Shown: piece by piece, positions 9,058 to 17,209 of the stretch | Layout of the letters: the number at the start of each line of letters is the position of its first letter | Position numbering within the stretch: the first letter of the stretch is position 1 | NCBI GenBank assembly: GCA_029939505.1 | Contig: JAOZSV010000022.1 | Location: forward strand, 1 to 35,826 | DNA length: 35,826 nt | Direction of reading: 5' to 3' | DNA from: Thiotrichaceae bacterium | Lineage (GTDB): Bacteria > Pseudomonadota > Gammaproteobacteria > Beggiatoales > Beggiatoaceae | Position numbers and translations under genes: made by a program | Notes under the pieces: model-generated | Seen by the model: only the letters and a program-made list of their open reading frames with translations | Databases searched by the model: none | Told to the model about the DNA's origin: nothing

Positions 9058-9507
9058 ATGAGTAGTATGGATATCCATCAAATTTTTCAGCACCTGCATC
9101 ACCGTTACCCGTTTCTATTAATAGATCGAGTACTTGACTATACTGTAGGTGAATACCTGGTCGCTATAAAAAATGTGACTTACAATGAGCCATTCTTTCA
9201 AGGGCATTTTCCGCATCGCCCCATAATGCCAGGTGTTTTAGTGATAGAAGCGATGGCTCAAGCAACAGGCATATTGTCATTTAAAACCGCAGAACTACAA
9301 CCAGAAGGTAATTCACTATACTATCTTGTTGGTATAGACAAAGCTCGCTTTAAACAACCTGTTGAGCCAGGTGATCAATTATTAATAGAAGTTAAACTCA
9401 TACGCACAACCCATGGCATATGGAAATATGCGGCAACCGCTAAAGTGGATGACAAATTGGTTGCCAGTGCTAATCTGATGTGCATGAAAAGAGATATTTC
9501 AAATTGA
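9058..9507 (+). CDS. fabZ: 3-hydroxyacyl-[acyl-carrier-protein] dehydratase FabZ
   Basis: FabZ dehydrates beta-hydroxyacyl-ACP in fatty acid elongation and competes with LpxA and LpxD for hydroxymyristoyl-ACP, which explains its conserved place between them. The 149 residues form a single hot-dog fold. The catalytic pair is visible as H50 in GHFPHRP and E64 in EAMAQ, and the N-terminal [11 protein letters not shown] segment is typical. The ATG at 9058 follows the lpxD stop by 3 nt, with a GAGAG purine stretch upstream. The TGA stop overlaps the proposed TTG start of lpxA. Confidence 0.97.
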   Translation: MSSMDIHQIFQHLHHRYPFLLIDRVLDYTVGEYLVAIKNVTYNEPFFQGHFPHRPIMPGVLVIEAMAQATGILSFKTAELQPEGNSLYYLVGIDKARFKQPVEPGDQLLIEVKLIRTTHGIWKYAATAKVDDKLVASANLMCMKRDISN

Positions 9508-10277
9508 AATCAGCACACGCCTTGATTGATCCCAAAGCCGAACTGGATAGCGATGTCACAGTTGGTCCCTATTCCATTATTGGCGCAGAGGTGCAAATTG
9601 CCGCTGGCACTTGGATAGGCCCGCATGTTGTGATAAAAGGCCCAACACGAATTGGGCGCAATAATAAAATCTATCAATTTGCATCGCTAGGGGAAATTCC
9701 CCAAGATAAAAAATATGGGGGAGAGCTAGAAACTCGTTTAGAGATTGGTGATCGCAATGAAATCCGCGAATATTGCTCAATAAACCGAGGTACTGTACAA
9801 GGTGACTCTGTCACACGCATTGGAGATGATAACTGGATTATGGCATATTGCCATATTGCCCATGATTGTCAGATAGGCAATCAGACTACTTTTGCCAATG
9901 GAGCCTCCTTAGCGGGACATGTACAGATTGATGATTTTGTGACTTTAGGAGGCTTTAGTTTAGTTCATCAATTTTGTGTTATGGGAAAATACAGTTTCTC
10001 AGGCGCGAGTTCATTAATTTTTAAAGACGTACCACCCTTTGTAACAGTATGGGGAAATCGTGCTAAGGCTTATGGTATAAATAAAGAAGGTTTAAGGCGG
10101 CATGGATTTAGTCGTGATACAATTATGGCATTGCACCAAGCTTATAAAATCATTTATAAAAAGAACCAAACCATAGAACAAGCCATTGAAAATTTGAAGG
10201 AACTCCGTGAAGAATTTCCAGAAATCCAGCAATTAATCAAATTTTTGCGGCAATCGAAACGTGGAATTGTTCGGTAG
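9504..10277 (+). CDS. lpxA: UDP-N-acetylglucosamine acyltransferase
   Basis: LpxA catalyses the first, reversible step of lipid A synthesis, transferring a hydroxyacyl chain from ACP to the 3-OH of UDP-GlcNAc. With the start proposed here it has 257 residues (E. coli: 262). Hexapeptide repeats run through the first two thirds. The catalytic His is H120 in CHIAHDC, and the [10 protein letters not shown] and [16 protein letters not shown] blocks are diagnostic. I prefer the TTG at 9504, which forms a TTGA overlap with fabZ and has AAGAGA upstream. A GTG at 9480 would add eight residues that merely extend into fabZ. lpxB, the usual next gene, is absent here. Confidence 0.94.
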   Translation: MKSAHALIDPKAELDSDVTVGPYSIIGAEVQIAAGTWIGPHVVIKGPTRIGRNNKIYQFASLGEIPQDKKYGGELETRLEIGDRNEIREYCSINRGTVQGDSVTRIGDDNWIMAYCHIAHDCQIGNQTTFANGASLAGHVQIDDFVTLGGFSLVHQFCVMGKYSFSGASSLIFKDVPPFVTVWGNRAKAYGINKEGLRRHGFSRDTIMALHQAYKIIYKKNQTIEQAIENLKELREEFPEIQQLIKFLRQSKRGIVR

Positions 10278-10655
10278 AATGCGTTCTAAAAATACATGAT
10301 GTTTTGTAAGGGCGGTGAAAATGGTTTCGAGGTTTCACTCTTCAAAAAACTGAAGTCGAGGCGTAACTACTCAGGGCAACCACAAGGGATTGCCCCTACA
10401 TCAGAATATTTTCGTCACTCTTCATCAGAATATTGTTGTAGGGGCAATCCTTTATGGTTGCCCTGAGTAGTTACACTTGTTTTTTGAATATACAGGATTT
10501 ATTGTAGGGGCAACCCTTTATGGTTGCCCTGAGTACAAAAGAGCTAACAACTGTCCTATTTCAAGAAAAAAAAACCTCTGAGGTTTCCAAAACCTCAGAG
10601 GTTTGACTCCAAACATTTTTCTGAAAGTCTATCTAATGTTCGCCCTTATAAAAAA
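10278..10655. repeat. Repeat-filled gap between lpxA and the convergent gene
   Basis: There is no gene in these 378 bases. A GTAACTACTCAGGG element at 10363-10410 faces an inverted copy at about 10430-10474, giving a large palindrome. A further partial inverted copy lies at 10504-10535. A hairpin with AAACCTCTGAGGTTT arms (10572-10604) then closes the gap and could serve as a bidirectional terminator for the two convergent genes. Confidence 0.75.
10572..10604. terminator. Possible bidirectional terminator hairpin
   Basis: Two 15-nt arms, themselves palindromic (ACCTCTGAGGT-type), flank a short CCA loop. An A9 run precedes the stem on the + strand, which is a U-run for - strand transcripts. 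It sits between two convergent genes, which fits termination. It also resembles the ACCTGACAGGT hairpin at 33458-33486, so it may simply be another repeat family. Confidence 0.45.
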
Positions 10656-11924
10656 CTATACCTCTTCTTCAGGTATTTCTTCTTCTTCAGCTATTTCTTC
10701 AACAACTTCAGGTGAAGTGCTCTCTTCTGGAGCTACAACATCAGGCGGTGTGACTTCAGGGCCTGTTTCAGGCGGAGTAATCTCTTCTGGAGTCGTTTCA
10801 GGTGTAGTAGTCTCAGGCTTGGGCTTGGGCTTAGGCTTTGCTGGTTTAGGCTTGTTTGGGTTAGTGATCTCCACTACCTTCTTATCAGGTGCTGAATATC
10901 GGCCACCACCGCCAACCTGATTATAAATGAAAAGATAGTAAATCTGAGATTTCGCCTCTTTATGGGTGTAAACCAAATCTTCAAAGTTATCAGCATAAGC
11001 GACAACGTGACTGCTTGTATCGACCAACTTGAAGGTCAGGTATTGATTAATGTCATTCAATTTTTGCCAGTTTTTGTTGTCCTTTTCCCGCAACGGTTTC
11101 ATACCCGGTACCTTCAAGGTATCTTCAAGATCCATCCAGACTTTATATTTGGCATATTCCCAAGTCTTGCCTGCAACCCCCACACTCACCTTATTTTCAC
11201 CATACTTCAAATCTCCCATGGCTTGGCTGTTGGCATTAAAGGCTTTGAGTTTAAATGTCACACTCTCCCCAGGGGTGCTAGGAGAAACAGAAAGCTGATA
11301 GTCACCGGCAGTGAGAATTTTAATAGGCTTTGTAAACAGGCTTGCCCCATGCTTAACTTCCCCTTCAACATCAGTATTTGGACCAGTAAATTTGTAGGTT
11401 AAGTCTTGTTTCCCTCCACTGATATCAAAAGACATCACATAACCCATATCAAGGTTAACGTTAGCGACAAAAGGCGTACCCGCGGCGGTTGTAAATCCGT
11501 ATATTGTACCCGCATTTAATGGAGCACCTGGTGGCACAATAACTTCCTCACCTTTTTTGCCCGTTTGGGTTTCCAGATTGGCGAAAAATAACGGTTGTCG
11601 CGTTTCTTTGTCATTACCATTGACATTAATTATCCTGGCAGGAACATCTTTCACTATATGATATTCGTGAAAAACACCAATACCCTTATAAACAACGATA
11701 CTGCTCATGTCGATGTCAAAACCAAAGGTCTCACGATTAAAGACGTACTTCACCTTGACGGCATCTTCAGATGTGATACCAAGACCATTAAATCGGAAGC
11801 CATCAAGTACAATAGCATCACCCTCCACAAGAGAGGGGTTGGTGGTATAAAAATCCACTGTATAGTCTTCAGCGTGAGCCACGCCTACTCCTATGAACAG
11901 GAGTCCAAAAAGGATTTTTTTCAT
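10656..11924 (-). CDS. Secreted protein of unknown function with acidic Pro/Glu/Thr-rich tail
   Basis: I do not recognise a family. The ATG at 11924 is chosen because a GGAG lies 6 nt upstream and it gives a clean signal peptide (MKKILFGLLFIGVGVAHA, cleavage likely after AHA). Starting further upstream would translate repeat DNA. The mature part (422 aa precursor) is beta-rich. One segment around residues 170-230 (DLTYKFTGP...AGDYQLSVSPSTPGESVTFKL) looks like a small periplasmic or extracellular beta-sandwich of the PPC type, a guess from pattern only. After about residue 345 comes a KPKPAKPKPKPKPE stretch, then a Thr/Pro/Glu spacer ending in EEEEIPEEEV. The low-complexity tail suggests a surface or matrix anchor or spacer. 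It is transcribed towards lpxA, alone. Confidence 0.75.
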   Translation of the reverse strand: MKKILFGLLFIGVGVAHAEDYTVDFYTTNPSLVEGDAIVLDGFRFNGLGITSEDAVKVKYVFNRETFGFDIDMSSIVVYKGIGVFHEYHIVKDVPARIINVNGNDKETRQPLFFANLETQTGKKGEEVIVPPGAPLNAGTIYGFTTAAGTPFVANVNLDMGYVMSFDISGGKQDLTYKFTGPNTDVEGEVKHGASLFTKPIKILTAGDYQLSVSPSTPGESVTFKLKAFNANSQAMGDLKYGENKVSVGVAGKTWEYAKYKVWMDLEDTLKVPGMKPLREKDNKNWQKLNDINQYLTFKLVDTSSHVVAYADNFEDLVYTHKEAKSQIYYLFIYNQVGGGGRYSAPDKKVVEITNPNKPKPAKPKPKPKPETTTPETTPEEITPPETGPEVTPPDVVAPEESTSPEVVEEIAEEEEIPEEEV

Positions 11925-12426
11925 AAGCATCTCCAAAGTTAAGTTGTACACATGCGAATTAAGAGTTAAAATAGGAGTTCGAGGTTTAAGTTTTTTGAAG
12001 AAAAACTTAAACCTCGAAAACGCTTCAGCTTTGGGCGGACTGACAAAGTTAATGTTGGATACCAAATCACAAAGCTAAAGCATTCGAGGTTTGAGTTTTT
12101 CTTCAAAAAACTCAATTCGAGGTTCAAGTTTTTTCGGTAAAAAAACTTGAACCTCGAATCGAATGTACTCCATTTTCAAAAAAAAATTCAACTCTTAATT
12201 CGCATTACACGATTTATTGTATAGCAATCCAATTTGATTCACAAACATTTTTTGGATTAATGGTGAATGGTAAGCAATTATTATGCAAATGACCTATATT
12301 TTCATAACACATTGTATTATAACAATTTAATATTTAAGTCATGAAATATTTTTTGCATTATGCGTTGCAAATTAAAAATAACTTGCAATTTGCATTTTTA
12401 ATTATCATTTTTAGAAAAAGCTCTCT
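11925..12426. repeat. Nested palindromes and AT-rich DNA upstream of the secreted-protein gene
   Basis: There is no gene in these 502 bases. Outer arms ATGCGAATTAAGAGTT (11952-11967) and complement (12190-12205) enclose several hairpins with TTCGAGGTTTAAG- or TTCGAGGTTCAAG-type arms (11978-12018 and about 12083-12160). The region 12210-12426 is very AT-rich, with one AATGGTGAATGG heptamer unit at about 12259, and contains no recognised feature. Confidence 0.7.
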
Positions 12427-15270
12427 TTACCAGAAAAAACTGAATATTGAATCTATTACTGAGTTTTCATCAGATGAGTTTTCATCTATTGAATTTTCAT
12501 CATCACGATAAAGTACAGTTACTGCTGTTCCTTCCGCAACAATGCTGCCAGACACATTTCTACCATTGCCAGCTAAAGGATCTGATTTTTCCATCGCAAC
12601 TCCATAAGTACCACTGGGTAGCGAATAAGTATAGTTTTCGCCTGCGTTATAGATTACGATAATCTCTTTCCAATCATCACCACTGGCAGCGGCATTGATA
12701 TGATTGACAATCACGCCCTTTCTAGGTTGATAAGTTGTTACGTTTTCGTTAATCGCTTCCCAACTGTTCAAGCGAAAGCCAGGATGTGCCCGACGCATGG
12801 CGATCACATTTTTGTAGTATTCAAACAGATTCTCATTGTCAAACTTCCACTGCCAGCGGATTTTATTAATCTCATCTGGTGCATTATAACTATTGTGATT
12901 CCCCTGTTTATCTCTCATCATTTCCACGCCCCCATGCAGGAATGGAATACCTTGAGAAGTGAGAATGATACCATTAGCAAACTTTTGGATGCGTTCCAAA
13001 TAATCTGTATTAGCCACCTGATTGTTCAATTGAGCCACTGCCAAAATCTTATCGCGTAACGTTAAGTTATCGTGAGCAGACACATAGTTAATACTTTGCT
13101 CTGGATTGGCTGCAAACATCTGTGCCCACAGTTCAATGGGTAGATGAGGAACATTATTGGCGCGAATACTGCCCCGACTGCCAACGGCTATTTGCGATTC
13201 ATAGCCTTGGTTAAAAATAAAGCCGCCGCCCAAACCATTATCATTTTGCCCTTTGAGGGCTTCACGAAATTTAGGATTAAATACACTGACATGGGCATCA
13301 GCTATTCTGGCGATGGTGCCAAGACGCACTCGGTTAGCTTCAAGTGGATCAGCCGTAAAACCGTTCCAAGGTTCACCGTACAATAACAGATTTCGTTCAG
13401 GAAATTGTGCATTTAAGTATTTGCCCCATTCACCGACGACGGCATAATCAAAAATACCCAGCAAGTCAAAACGAAAACCATCAATATGATACTCTCGCGC
13501 CCAAAATTCTAAGGAATCTCGGATCAGTCGGCTAACCATTGGTACAGAAGCGTTTACGGAATTACCTGTTCCTGATAAATCGGTTTCTGTGAAATATTTT
13601 TGACTGATACGACTAAAGGTACTTTCGCCGCCAATCCCAAAAACAGCAGTATGATTATAAACAACGTCCATGATTACACGGATTCCCGCTTTATGAAACG
13701 CATTGATCATGGTTTTGAGTTCACGTATCCGTTCAACGTAATCAGTTTGCTGTGAATAACTTTCTTCTGGCACATTGAAATTTTCTGGTTCATAACCCCA
13801 ATTGTAGCAGTCATCTTGGTTATTAAGATATTTCGCCGAACAGGATGCAAAATCGAAAAAGGGCAATATCTGAACATGAGTGATGCCCAATTCAATCAAA
13901 TGATCAAGTCCTGTCGCCTTGCCCTGATAAGTTGTACCAGTTTGAACCATCCCCAAATACTTACCCCGTTTGTCAGCATCCACACCAGAATTTTCGTCAA
14001 TGGTAAAATCGCGGATATGTATTTCATAAATCACGGCATCTTCCCGTTTCAGCAAGGGAGGATGTGGTACCCAACCACCAATGGGTTCAGTTAATGACAT
14101 ATCCATCACAATATTATTGTCAGTCGCGGGCTTAACCATGACTCCGTAAGGATCACGCGCTACTTTACCATTGATAATAAAGTGATAAGGTTTAAGATGA
14201 TGATAGCCTGATACAGTAACAGCATAAACTTGAGTGTAGCCATTCGCATCGGGTATTTGTTCCATTCGATAAATTTGCCCCTCCAGCCAAAGTTGTATAT
14301 TGCTGGTATCGGGCGACCAAATAGAGAAAACGGTATTTTCGACACGATAATCTGCGCCAAGTCTTGAGATACTTTGCGTTTGAGTCGGCTTATTCGCCAG
14401 TGGAAACATGATCACGGGTTCATTATGATTGCGTTTAAACACGTTCACGTAACCGCATTTTCCAAAATGGTTTTTTGACGAATAAGGTGTATTGGATTGT
14501 TTAATATCTCCTTCCCACTGAGTGCCATTAGAAATATAAGACTTCAATTCAAACCAGCCATCAACGGTTTTAGAACAGTCCATTTCGACATCAAGCATCC
14601 AATAATTAGGACCATACTTATTCAGAGGCTCTTCACCAAAGCCATGTTCTGCAACCGTTCTTTTTTCTTCTCCCCAATCATCTGGCCATTTATCTATTGT
14701 CCAATCTAACGGCGTTCCAGACGTACATTTTTCATCATGCCAGTCCAAATGAGTCTCACCTATTTTCAAAGTGCGAGTGCTTGGGTTCTTCAAATTCAAG
14801 TGGCGTATGGGAATAGCACAATTGTCGTTTGAGTCTGAACAATCTCTATTGAGTGCACGATTAGCATAATCGTGATCAATACCACCACGAATGAACATAT
14901 TTTGTCCAGGAACGGTTTTTCCATAAACCAACATGACTGTACGTTTCCAATCATCATCGTCATTTATAGTCGCCTTGAATTCAATATGTATTGCCGTTAC
15001 TGTAAAAGGTTCAACCCGTAGATACGCGGTGCCATCCTGATTAACCGTGATGGTTGTTCCTGTACATTGCTTGTTGACAACTTCACTATCCAAGATGTTG
15101 CAGTAATTTCCTGCTGGCAAACCTGTTTGAAATATCTGTTCAAGAGGAAATGATTCTTGGTTAATTACTACAAAACCTTTATTATTTCTACTAAAGGCAA
15201 TTTGCTTGTTACCGTTATCCCACCAGTGATCAAGCCAGGATGTTTGATTAGGTAAATTTTCTTTAGGCAT
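12427..15270 (-). CDS. Pullulanase-type GH13 enzyme with an alpha-amylase C-terminal domain at its N-terminus
   Basis: This is a debranching enzyme cleaving alpha-1,6 bonds of glycogen or starch. Domains in order: residues about 15-98 resemble the C-terminal beta domain of alpha-amylases (WWDNGNKQIAFSR, GFVVIN, LPAGNYCNI). About 105-285 is a Cys-containing module (MFIRGGIDH, CAIPIRHLN, YWMLDVEMDC). About 305-395 is CBM48-like and about 410-800 is GH13. A C-terminal beta domain follows. The type I pullulanase motif YNWGYEP is at 489-495. Catalytic regions are DVVYNH (535-540), GFRFD (nucleophile D602), GEPW (acid E633) and SAHDN (D734). There is no signal peptide and no Shine-Dalgarno. The ATG directly abuts a heptamer repeat array, suggesting loss of an upstream amylase catalytic domain. 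Confidence 0.88.
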   Translation of the reverse strand: MPKENLPNQTSWLDHWWDNGNKQIAFSRNNKGFVVINQESFPLEQIFQTGLPAGNYCNILDSEVVNKQCTGTTITVNQDGTAYLRVEPFTVTAIHIEFKATINDDDDWKRTVMLVYGKTVPGQNMFIRGGIDHDYANRALNRDCSDSNDNCAIPIRHLNLKNPSTRTLKIGETHLDWHDEKCTSGTPLDWTIDKWPDDWGEEKRTVAEHGFGEEPLNKYGPNYWMLDVEMDCSKTVDGWFELKSYISNGTQWEGDIKQSNTPYSSKNHFGKCGYVNVFKRNHNEPVIMFPLANKPTQTQSISRLGADYRVENTVFSIWSPDTSNIQLWLEGQIYRMEQIPDANGYTQVYAVTVSGYHHLKPYHFIINGKVARDPYGVMVKPATDNNIVMDMSLTEPIGGWVPHPPLLKREDAVIYEIHIRDFTIDENSGVDADKRGKYLGMVQTGTTYQGKATGLDHLIELGITHVQILPFFDFASCSAKYLNNQDDCYNWGYEPENFNVPEESYSQQTDYVERIRELKTMINAFHKAGIRVIMDVVYNHTAVFGIGGESTFSRISQKYFTETDLSGTGNSVNASVPMVSRLIRDSLEFWAREYHIDGFRFDLLGIFDYAVVGEWGKYLNAQFPERNLLLYGEPWNGFTADPLEANRVRLGTIARIADAHVSVFNPKFREALKGQNDNGLGGGFIFNQGYESQIAVGSRGSIRANNVPHLPIELWAQMFAANPEQSINYVSAHDNLTLRDKILAVAQLNNQVANTDYLERIQKFANGIILTSQGIPFLHGGVEMMRDKQGNHNSYNAPDEINKIRWQWKFDNENLFEYYKNVIAMRRAHPGFRLNSWEAINENVTTYQPRKGVIVNHINAAASGDDWKEIIVIYNAGENYTYSLPSGTYGVAMEKSDPLAGNGRNVSGSIVAEGTAVTVLYRDDENSIDENSSDENSVIDSIFSFFW

Positions 15271-15701
15271 AATGGTTAATGGTTAATGGTGAATGGTTAA
15301 TGATGAATGGTGAATGGTTAATGGTTAATGATTCAATTCATTTATAATTCTAGGCTAAAGTTTTTTCTTTAAAAAAACGGTAACTACTCAGCCCCCTCGT
15401 TCCCAAGCTCCAGCTCTCATCGTTATACATAAGTCAAAAATCGTAAAAGTAGGGTGGGTAGAGTGAAACGCACCATTTTTGGCGGTTCGGTGGGTTTCGC
15501 TCTCGCTCTACCCACCCTACGAAAAAACCATTTAAATCAAATACTTAAATACTTATGACTAACGATGAGAGCTGGAGCTTGGGAACGAGGGGTGGGTGAA
15601 ATTGATTTCAAGGCTGAGTAGTTACAAAAAACTTTAGCCTCGAAACCATTCACCATTAACCATTCACCATTCACCATTCACCATTCACCATTCATAATTA
15701 A
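15271..15701. repeat. Five-layer nested palindrome between divergent genes
   Basis: From outside inwards there are five layers. First, heptamer arrays of TTAATGG/TGAATGG (15271-15330) face complementary arrays (15645-15694). Second, AGGCTAAAGTTTTT (about 15353) faces AAAAAACTTTAGCCT (about 15627). Third, GTAACTACTCAG (about 15380) faces its complement (15614-15625). Fourth, a perfect 31-bp arm around GTTCCCAAGCTCCAGCTC (about 15396-15426) faces about 15560-15590. Fifth, a GTAGGGTGGGTAGAG hairpin sits at the centre (about 15450-15521). There is no gene inside, and both flanking genes start right at its edges. Confidence 0.88.
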
Positions 15702-16655
15702 ATGTTTGAGCAATTAGCAAATTTATTAATTTATCAATTAGGCGGTTTATCATCCAATAGCCATTTAGGAGCCGCCCTGCATTTTTTTGTCATGGATACG
15801 GCAAAAATTTTTGTTATGCTAGTCATTATTATATATATCATGGGTTTATTTCGCACCCTGCTCAGTCCAGAAAAGGTACGCGAATATATACGAGGGCGTT
15901 CTAAAGCACTGGCTCGCATACTGGCTATCATCTTAGGTGCAGTGACTCCGTTTTGCTCTTGCTCCTCTGTACCACTATTTATTGGTTTTGTCGAAGCGGG
16001 CATTCCATTAGGAGTCACTTTTTCCTTTCTCATCGCCAGCCCTATGATTAATGAAGTCGCTGTGGTACTTTTAATGGGGATTATGGGGTGGAAATTAACC
16101 TTATTATATGTCATGGCTGGTTTAACAGTTGCATATATCGGTGGTGTAATAATAGAACGTTTTCATCCTGAAAGATGGGTTGAAGACTATGTTTGGAAAA
16201 TTCAAATGGGAGAAATGGCACAACCTGCTGTTGACACATCATTACGTGGGCGACATGAATTTGCTAAAGCTGAAGTTCAAGAAATTGTTGGACGTATTTG
16301 GCTATGGGTATTAATTGGTGTCGGTGCTGGTGCCATGTTTCATGGGTATTTTCCAGAAAGTTGGGCTGAAAGTTTAACGGGTAAAGATAATTTTCTAGCC
16401 GTACCAATGGCGGTTATTTTAGGAATACCTTTATATTCTAATGCCGTAGGTGTTATTCCTTTAGCCGAAGCGATGCTCATGAAAGGGGTTGCTATAGGTA
16501 CAACTTTAGCGTTGATGATGAGCATTGCTGCAATTTCTTTACCTGAATTATTAATTTTGCGTAAAGTGATTCGTTTACCTGGCTTATTGTTATTTGTCTC
16601 GGTGTTGACTATTGCAATTATTTTAGTTGGTTGGCTATTTAATGTACTCATTTAA
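15702..16655 (+). CDS. Permease of the UPF0718/ArsP-like family
   Basis: This is an integral inner-membrane protein of 317 residues with about eight to ten hydrophobic segments. It carries the family hallmark FCSCSSVPLFIGF near residue 87, followed by GIPLGVTFSFLIASPMINE. A second glycine-rich half around residues 230-290 (GIPLYSNAVGVIPLAEAMLMKG) indicates an internal repeat. Relatives include YraQ-type predicted permeases and ArsP organoarsenical exporters, so the substrate is uncertain. It is followed 29 nt later by a thioredoxin-like CxxC protein, a common pairing for this family. The ATG lies 7 nt after a heptamer array and has no clear Shine-Dalgarno. Confidence 0.85.
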   Translation: MFEQLANLLIYQLGGLSSNSHLGAALHFFVMDTAKIFVMLVIIIYIMGLFRTLLSPEKVREYIRGRSKALARILAIILGAVTPFCSCSSVPLFIGFVEAGIPLGVTFSFLIASPMINEVAVVLLMGIMGWKLTLLYVMAGLTVAYIGGVIIERFHPERWVEDYVWKIQMGEMAQPAVDTSLRGRHEFAKAEVQEIVGRIWLWVLIGVGAGAMFHGYFPESWAESLTGKDNFLAVPMAVILGIPLYSNAVGVIPLAEAMLMKGVAIGTTLALMMSIAAISLPELLILRKVIRLPGLLLFVSVLTIAIILVGWLFNVLI

Positions 16656-16684
16656 GAGATTTAAGAGAGGAAAGGAAAATATTT

Positions 16685-16915
16685 ATGAAGGATATCAAAG
16701 TGTTAGGTTCAGGCTGTGCCAATTGCAAAACCACGTTTGCTCGAATTGAAAAAGCTGCTCAAGAAAAAGGGGTGGAAATTTCTTTAGAAAAGGTTGAAGA
16801 CATGGCACAGATTATGTCTTATGGAATTATGTCTACCCCCGGCGTGGTGATTGATGGTAAAGTGGTACACGCTGGAGGTATTCCTGATAGAAAAAAAATT
16901 GAATTGTGGTTATAA
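16685..16915 (+). CDS. Small thioredoxin-fold redox protein (redox-active disulfide family)
   Basis: The 76-residue protein has the active-site pair C11-x-x-C14 (GSGCANC) right after the first beta strand, then a helix, and the cis-Pro region STPGVVIDG at about residues 54-62. This matches the minimal thioredoxin-fold family often called 'redox-active disulfide protein 2'. An AGGAAAGGAAAA Shine-Dalgarno lies about 8-10 nt upstream of the ATG. It lies directly behind the permease and probably works with it, for example by delivering or reducing a thiol-reactive or metalloid substrate. That functional link is inference from context. Confidence 0.88.
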   Translation: MKDIKVLGSGCANCKTTFARIEKAAQEKGVEISLEKVEDMAQIMSYGIMSTPGVVIDGKVVHAGGIPDRKKIELWL

Positions 16916-17209
16916 CTCAACTATCAAGTTTTTGGTGTATCTTATTAAAATATGGTGGTCGTTTTTTTTATGTAGGGTGGGTAGAGCGATAGCGAAACCC
17001 ACCATTTTTCAACGGTGCCACTTCGTTCCTACCCACCCTACATTAAGTAAGAGATACCACCAAATTTTGATAGGATACTTTTTGGTGTTGTTTAGCTTTA
17101 CTACAACGCTCTCTTTTTGGTAACGAATCAGCGGTTAGCCTTGAAATCAATTTCAAGGCTGAGTAGTTACAATTTAATTGAATAGGAAAGAGATCTAATT
17201 ATTCACAGT
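16916..17209. repeat. Palindromic repeats between the thioredoxin-like gene and the phosphate transporter gene
   Basis: A hairpin of about 70 bp with GTAGGGTGGGTAGAGCG / complement arms (16974-17043) belongs to the same family as the core of the 15271-15701 palindrome. It sits in a wider imperfect inverted repeat (TTTTTGGTGTATCTTATTAA near 16926 against about 17046-17085). A TTAGCCTTGAAATCAATTTCAAGGCT palindrome with a CTGAGTAGTTAC end lies at about 17137-17170. No gene is seen. Confidence 0.7.

Noticed and set aside
10603-10920. Ser/Gly-rich + strand frame opposite the secreted protein tail
   Set aside because: It is the antisense of the Pro/Glu/Thr-rich tail, whose low complexity keeps all frames open.
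11925-12065. 45-residue N-terminal extension of the secreted protein
   Set aside because: The extension is translated hairpin DNA (FSRFKFFFKK...). The real start has a GGAG and a clean signal peptide.
15271-15330. Heptamer arrays as CRISPR or as an origin with iterons
   Set aside because: The units are 7 bp without spacers, in inverted arrangement around other repeats, with no replication gene nearby.
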